Source: an uncultured Clostridia bacterium (GTDB lineage Bacteria; Bacillota; Clostridia; Oscillospirales; Ruminococcaceae). Taken from it: 64,000 nucleotides of DNA. The notes beneath the pieces are model-generated. The model made no database searches, had not been told where the DNA came from, and saw only the letters and a program-made list of their open reading frames with translations. Position numbers and translations under genes: made by a program. The DNA lies in assembly GCA_947624745.1 (NCBI GenBank), contig CANQLR010000002.1, positions 1-64,000 on the forward strand, in the 5' to 3' direction. How positions within the stretch are numbered: the stretch's first letter is position 1; every line of letters starts with the position of its first letter. This document shows, piece by piece, positions 62,001 to 64,000 of this stretch.

Positions 62001-63497
62001 TCACCCGATCCCGAGCATTTCATATACCGCAGACAGCATCTCCTGCTTCTCAACGGATTTAGTGAACCTCGGGGTCTTTGCCTTAAGCTCCGAAAGCGCC
62101 TTGGGTATATCGAGCCCCGAGATCTTGTTGAGCGCCTCCGCCATTTCAAACTCGTCGGCGTAGGCGTTTTTCTCGCCCAGCGACTCCAGCACCGCCGCCG
62201 GGAATTTATACGGGCTCGCGGTGGAGGCTATGACGCAGGGGGTTCTGTCCCCCGTCTCGGCGGCAAACTTGTCGTATACCCCTATCGCCACTGCGGTATG
62301 CGGGTCGACCGTGTAGCCGAACTTCTTAAACGTCTCGGAAATGGCGGCCTCTGTCTCCTCCTCGGTGCAAAATCCCGCGTAGAAGAGCCTGTTCAGCTCG
62401 GCCTTTATCTCCGGCGTGACCTCGAATCTTCCGCTCTCTGAAAGCGAGCCGTAGATCTTGCGGATATATCCGTCGTCCCCGCCGCTCAGGCGGAACAGCA
62501 GCCTCTCAAGGTTCGAGGAGATGAGAATATCCATCGACGGCGAGATGGTCGTGTAAAATTTCCTGTTTCTGTCATAAACGCCTGTGCGGAGAAAATCGGT
62601 GAGCACGTTATTCGAGTTCGACGCGCATATGAGCTTTTTGATTGGCAGCCCCATGAGCTTCGCATAATACGCGGCCAGAATGTTTCCGAAGTTTCCCGTC
62701 GGCACGCAGACGTTTATCTCGTCTCCCACCGCTATCTTTCCGTCGGCAACAAACTGCGCATAAGCCGAGATATAATAAACTATCTGCGGCGCCAGACGCC
62801 CCCAGTTTATCGAGTTAGCGCTTGAAAACATTATTCCGTTGTCCGAAAGCACCTTTTTGACCTCGGGGTCGGTAAATATCTTTTTGACCCCGGTCTGCGC
62901 GTCGTCAAAGTTGCCCTTTATCGCGCAAACCCCGACGTTTCCGCCCTCCTGGGTTATCATCTGGAGCTTCTGCATCGCGCTCACGCCGTTTTCGGGATAG
63001 AACACGAGTATGCAGGCGCCCTCCGCGTCCTTAAATCCCTCGAGCGCGGCCTTGCCGGTGTCTCCCGAAGTCGCGACCAGAATGCAGACCTTTTTCCGCT
63101 CGCCGGTCTTTTTAACTGATGTCGTCAGCAAATGCGGGAGTATCTGCAAAGCCATGTCCTTGAACGCACAGGTCGGCCCGTGCCCGAGCTCCAGTATATG
63201 CTCGCTTTCGGTGAGCGTTTTAAGCTCCATGACGTTTTTCGTCTCGAAGCTTCCCGAGGCATACGCCGCGTTCACGCAGGCCTTGATCTCGTCCTCCGAA
63301 AAATCGGTCAGGAATTTTTTAAAGACCGCCGCCGCCCTTTCGGGATAGCTCATCTTCCCCATGGCGGTGATTTCGCCGTAAGAAAGCGAGGGTATCTCAC
63401 TCGGAACGTAAAGACCGCCGTCGCGGCTGATGCCTGAAACGATGGCCTCGGCGGAGGAAATTTTAAGAGCTTTGTCTCTTGTCGACTGATAATACAT
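62001..63497 (-). CDS. thrC: Threonine synthase
   Basis: 498 residues, the long bacterial class. The N-terminal domain (MYYQSTRDK) is followed by the PLP site Lys113 in CAFKDMALQ, the phosphate loop region LVATSGDTGKAALEGF and CVPTGNFGNILAAYYA. It converts O-phosphohomoserine to threonine in the cytosol. It follows yraN by 18 bases. No T-box or threonine leader was seen in the short gap. Confidence 0.97.
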   Translation of the reverse strand: MYYQSTRDKALKISSAEAIVSGISRDGGLYVPSEIPSLSYGEITAMGKMSYPERAAAVFKKFLTDFSEDEIKACVNAAYASGSFETKNVMELKTLTESEHILELGHGPTCAFKDMALQILPHLLTTSVKKTGERKKVCILVATSGDTGKAALEGFKDAEGACILVFYPENGVSAMQKLQMITQEGGNVGVCAIKGNFDDAQTGVKKIFTDPEVKKVLSDNGIMFSSANSINWGRLAPQIVYYISAYAQFVADGKIAVGDEINVCVPTGNFGNILAAYYAKLMGLPIKKLICASNSNNVLTDFLRTGVYDRNRKFYTTISPSMDILISSNLERLLFRLSGGDDGYIRKIYGSLSESGRFEVTPEIKAELNRLFYAGFCTEEETEAAISETFKKFGYTVDPHTAVAIGVYDKFAAETGDRTPCVIASTASPYKFPAAVLESLGEKNAYADEFEMAEALNKISGLDIPKALSELKAKTPRFTKSVEKQEMLSAVYEMLGIG

Positions 63498-63515
63498 ATA
63501 AACACCTCATATTTT

Positions 63516-63872
63516 TTAAGCGGTAAATGCCCGCTGGATATACTTGAAATTAGTGACCTTACCTTCCGACAGCTCGACCACCGCCGCGTCAAAAACGCCG
63601 GAGGCCTCCAAACCGTTCCTGAGAAGATACTCCCCCGCCGCGCGAACGATAAGCTCCCGCTTTCGCCTGTTTATGGCCTCCTCTCCGCTGGTGAGAGGGT
63701 CGGGCTTTCGCGTTTTCACCTCGACGAAATGTATCACCCCGCCAATCTCGGCGATAATGTCTATCTCCCCGCCTCTGACGGTGAAGTTTCGCTCCAAAAT
63801 CCTGCAGCCCTTTCGCAGAAGATATTCGGCGGTATAGTCCTCGCCTATCTTTCCTATCTCTTTTTTCGTCAT
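63516..63872 (-). CDS. yraN: YraN family endonuclease-like protein (UPF0102)
   Basis: 118 residues. The nuclease-fold motif is GGEIDIIAEIGG followed by FVEVKTRK, the usual D-ExK pattern of Holliday-junction-resolvase-like proteins. The start MTKKEIGKIGEDYTAEYLLRKGCRI is typical. The family commonly sits next to rnhB, as here, and has an unproven role in DNA repair. It starts five bases after rnhB. Confidence 0.95.
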   Translation of the reverse strand: MTKKEIGKIGEDYTAEYLLRKGCRILERNFTVRGGEIDIIAEIGGVIHFVEVKTRKPDPLTSGEEAINRRKRELIVRAAGEYLLRNGLEASGVFDAAVVELSEGKVTNFKYIQRAFTA

Positions 63873-63877
63873 AATTT

Positions 63878-64000
63878 TCAGTGCAGCTTTTTAAGAAAGC
63901 TTGGACGGTGCGCGGGGCATGGCCCGTACTTTTTTATCATCTCATAGTGCAGCTTCGTGCCGTATCCCTTGTGCTTTGAAAACCCGTACTCGGGATAAGC
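63878..64000 (-). CDS. rnhB: Ribonuclease HII, C-terminal part (cut by the window edge)
   Basis: Only the last 40 residues are in view, reading [17 protein letters not shown] and ending in [13 protein letters not shown]. This is the conserved C-terminus of bacterial RNase HII, which removes ribonucleotides from DNA. The rest lies to the right of the window. The stop codon is at 63878-63880. Confidence 0.9.
   Translation of the reverse strand, partial: AYPEYGFSKHKGYGTKLHYEMIKKYGPCPAHRPSFLKKLH

Overview
The window reads as one stretch of chromosome from a spore-forming, gut-type Clostridia (most like the Oscillospirales/Ruminococcaceae). This is inferred from gene content and order: spoIIR, AddAB rather than RecBCD, an FMN-riboswitch-controlled ribU, a CD1247-type acidic protein, DUF951, DUF1540, DUF3737 and DUF4867 proteins, and the clostridial blocks rnc-smc-ftsY, nadD-yqeK-LCP-rsfS and tig-clpP-clpX. 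Almost every gene lies on the minus strand. No rRNA operon, prophage, insertion sequence or CRISPR array was seen.

Layout. 1-1.7 kb: a GC-rich cruciform-like repeat, xerC on the plus strand, then tRNA-Gly and tRNA-Arg. 1.8-6.5 kb: ribU with its riboswitch, the efp unit, a peptidase, an endonuclease IV-like gene, yqeG and rpsU. 6.6-25.8 kb: an almost gapless run of 17 minus-strand genes from a SpoU methyltransferase and dprA through topA, trmFO, plsX, rnc, smc, ftsY, rdgB, yhbY, nadD, yqeK and rsfS to leuS. 25.9-27.2 kb: infC-rpmI-rplT with an L20-type leader and a probable AUA start for infC. 27.2-34.1 kb: addA and addB. 34.1-34.8 kb: a gene-free block of structured repeats. 34.8-39.7 kb: spoIIR, an mreB homologue, comF, recD2 and a small membrane protein. 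39.9-41.3 kb: a lipoprotein zinc peptidase on a Thr/Pro stalk and a 57-residue gene. 41.4-42.2 kb: tRNA-Leu followed by a second structured repeat block. 42.2-45.2 kb: DUF4867, DUF3737 and a PatB/MalY-type lyase. 45.3-49.5 kb: a 1,415-residue secreted protein with about two dozen CxxC motifs. 49.7-55.3 kb: M18 peptidase, lytic transglycosylase, coaE, sua5, prfA, DUF951 and a radical SAM protein. 55.4-64 kb: an S1-domain protein, rarA, clpX, clpP, tig, a phosphoesterase, a DUF1540 protein, thrC, yraN and the 3' end of rnhB.

Most of the window is housekeeping: translation (infC, rpmI, rplT, rpsU, efp, prfA, leuS, rsfS, trmFO, sua5), DNA processing (topA, smc, addAB, recD2, dprA, rarA, xerC, yraN, rnhB), protein quality control (tig, clpP, clpX), and lipid, NAD and CoA synthesis.

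The least explained material is non-coding. Two, and in places three, intergenic loci share hairpins whose stems differ in sequence but keep pairing while their loops are conserved. A separate hairpin-plus-T-run family sits behind tRNA genes and keeps one G-U wobble only on the transcribed strand. These are the best candidates for an undescribed element. The infC start, a P-loop in AddB without the usual GKT, an LCP-like protein without its usual Arg-Asp and a spoIIR ribosome site buried in a hairpin are also worth attention. All stems and promoters were found by eye, with no folding or database search.
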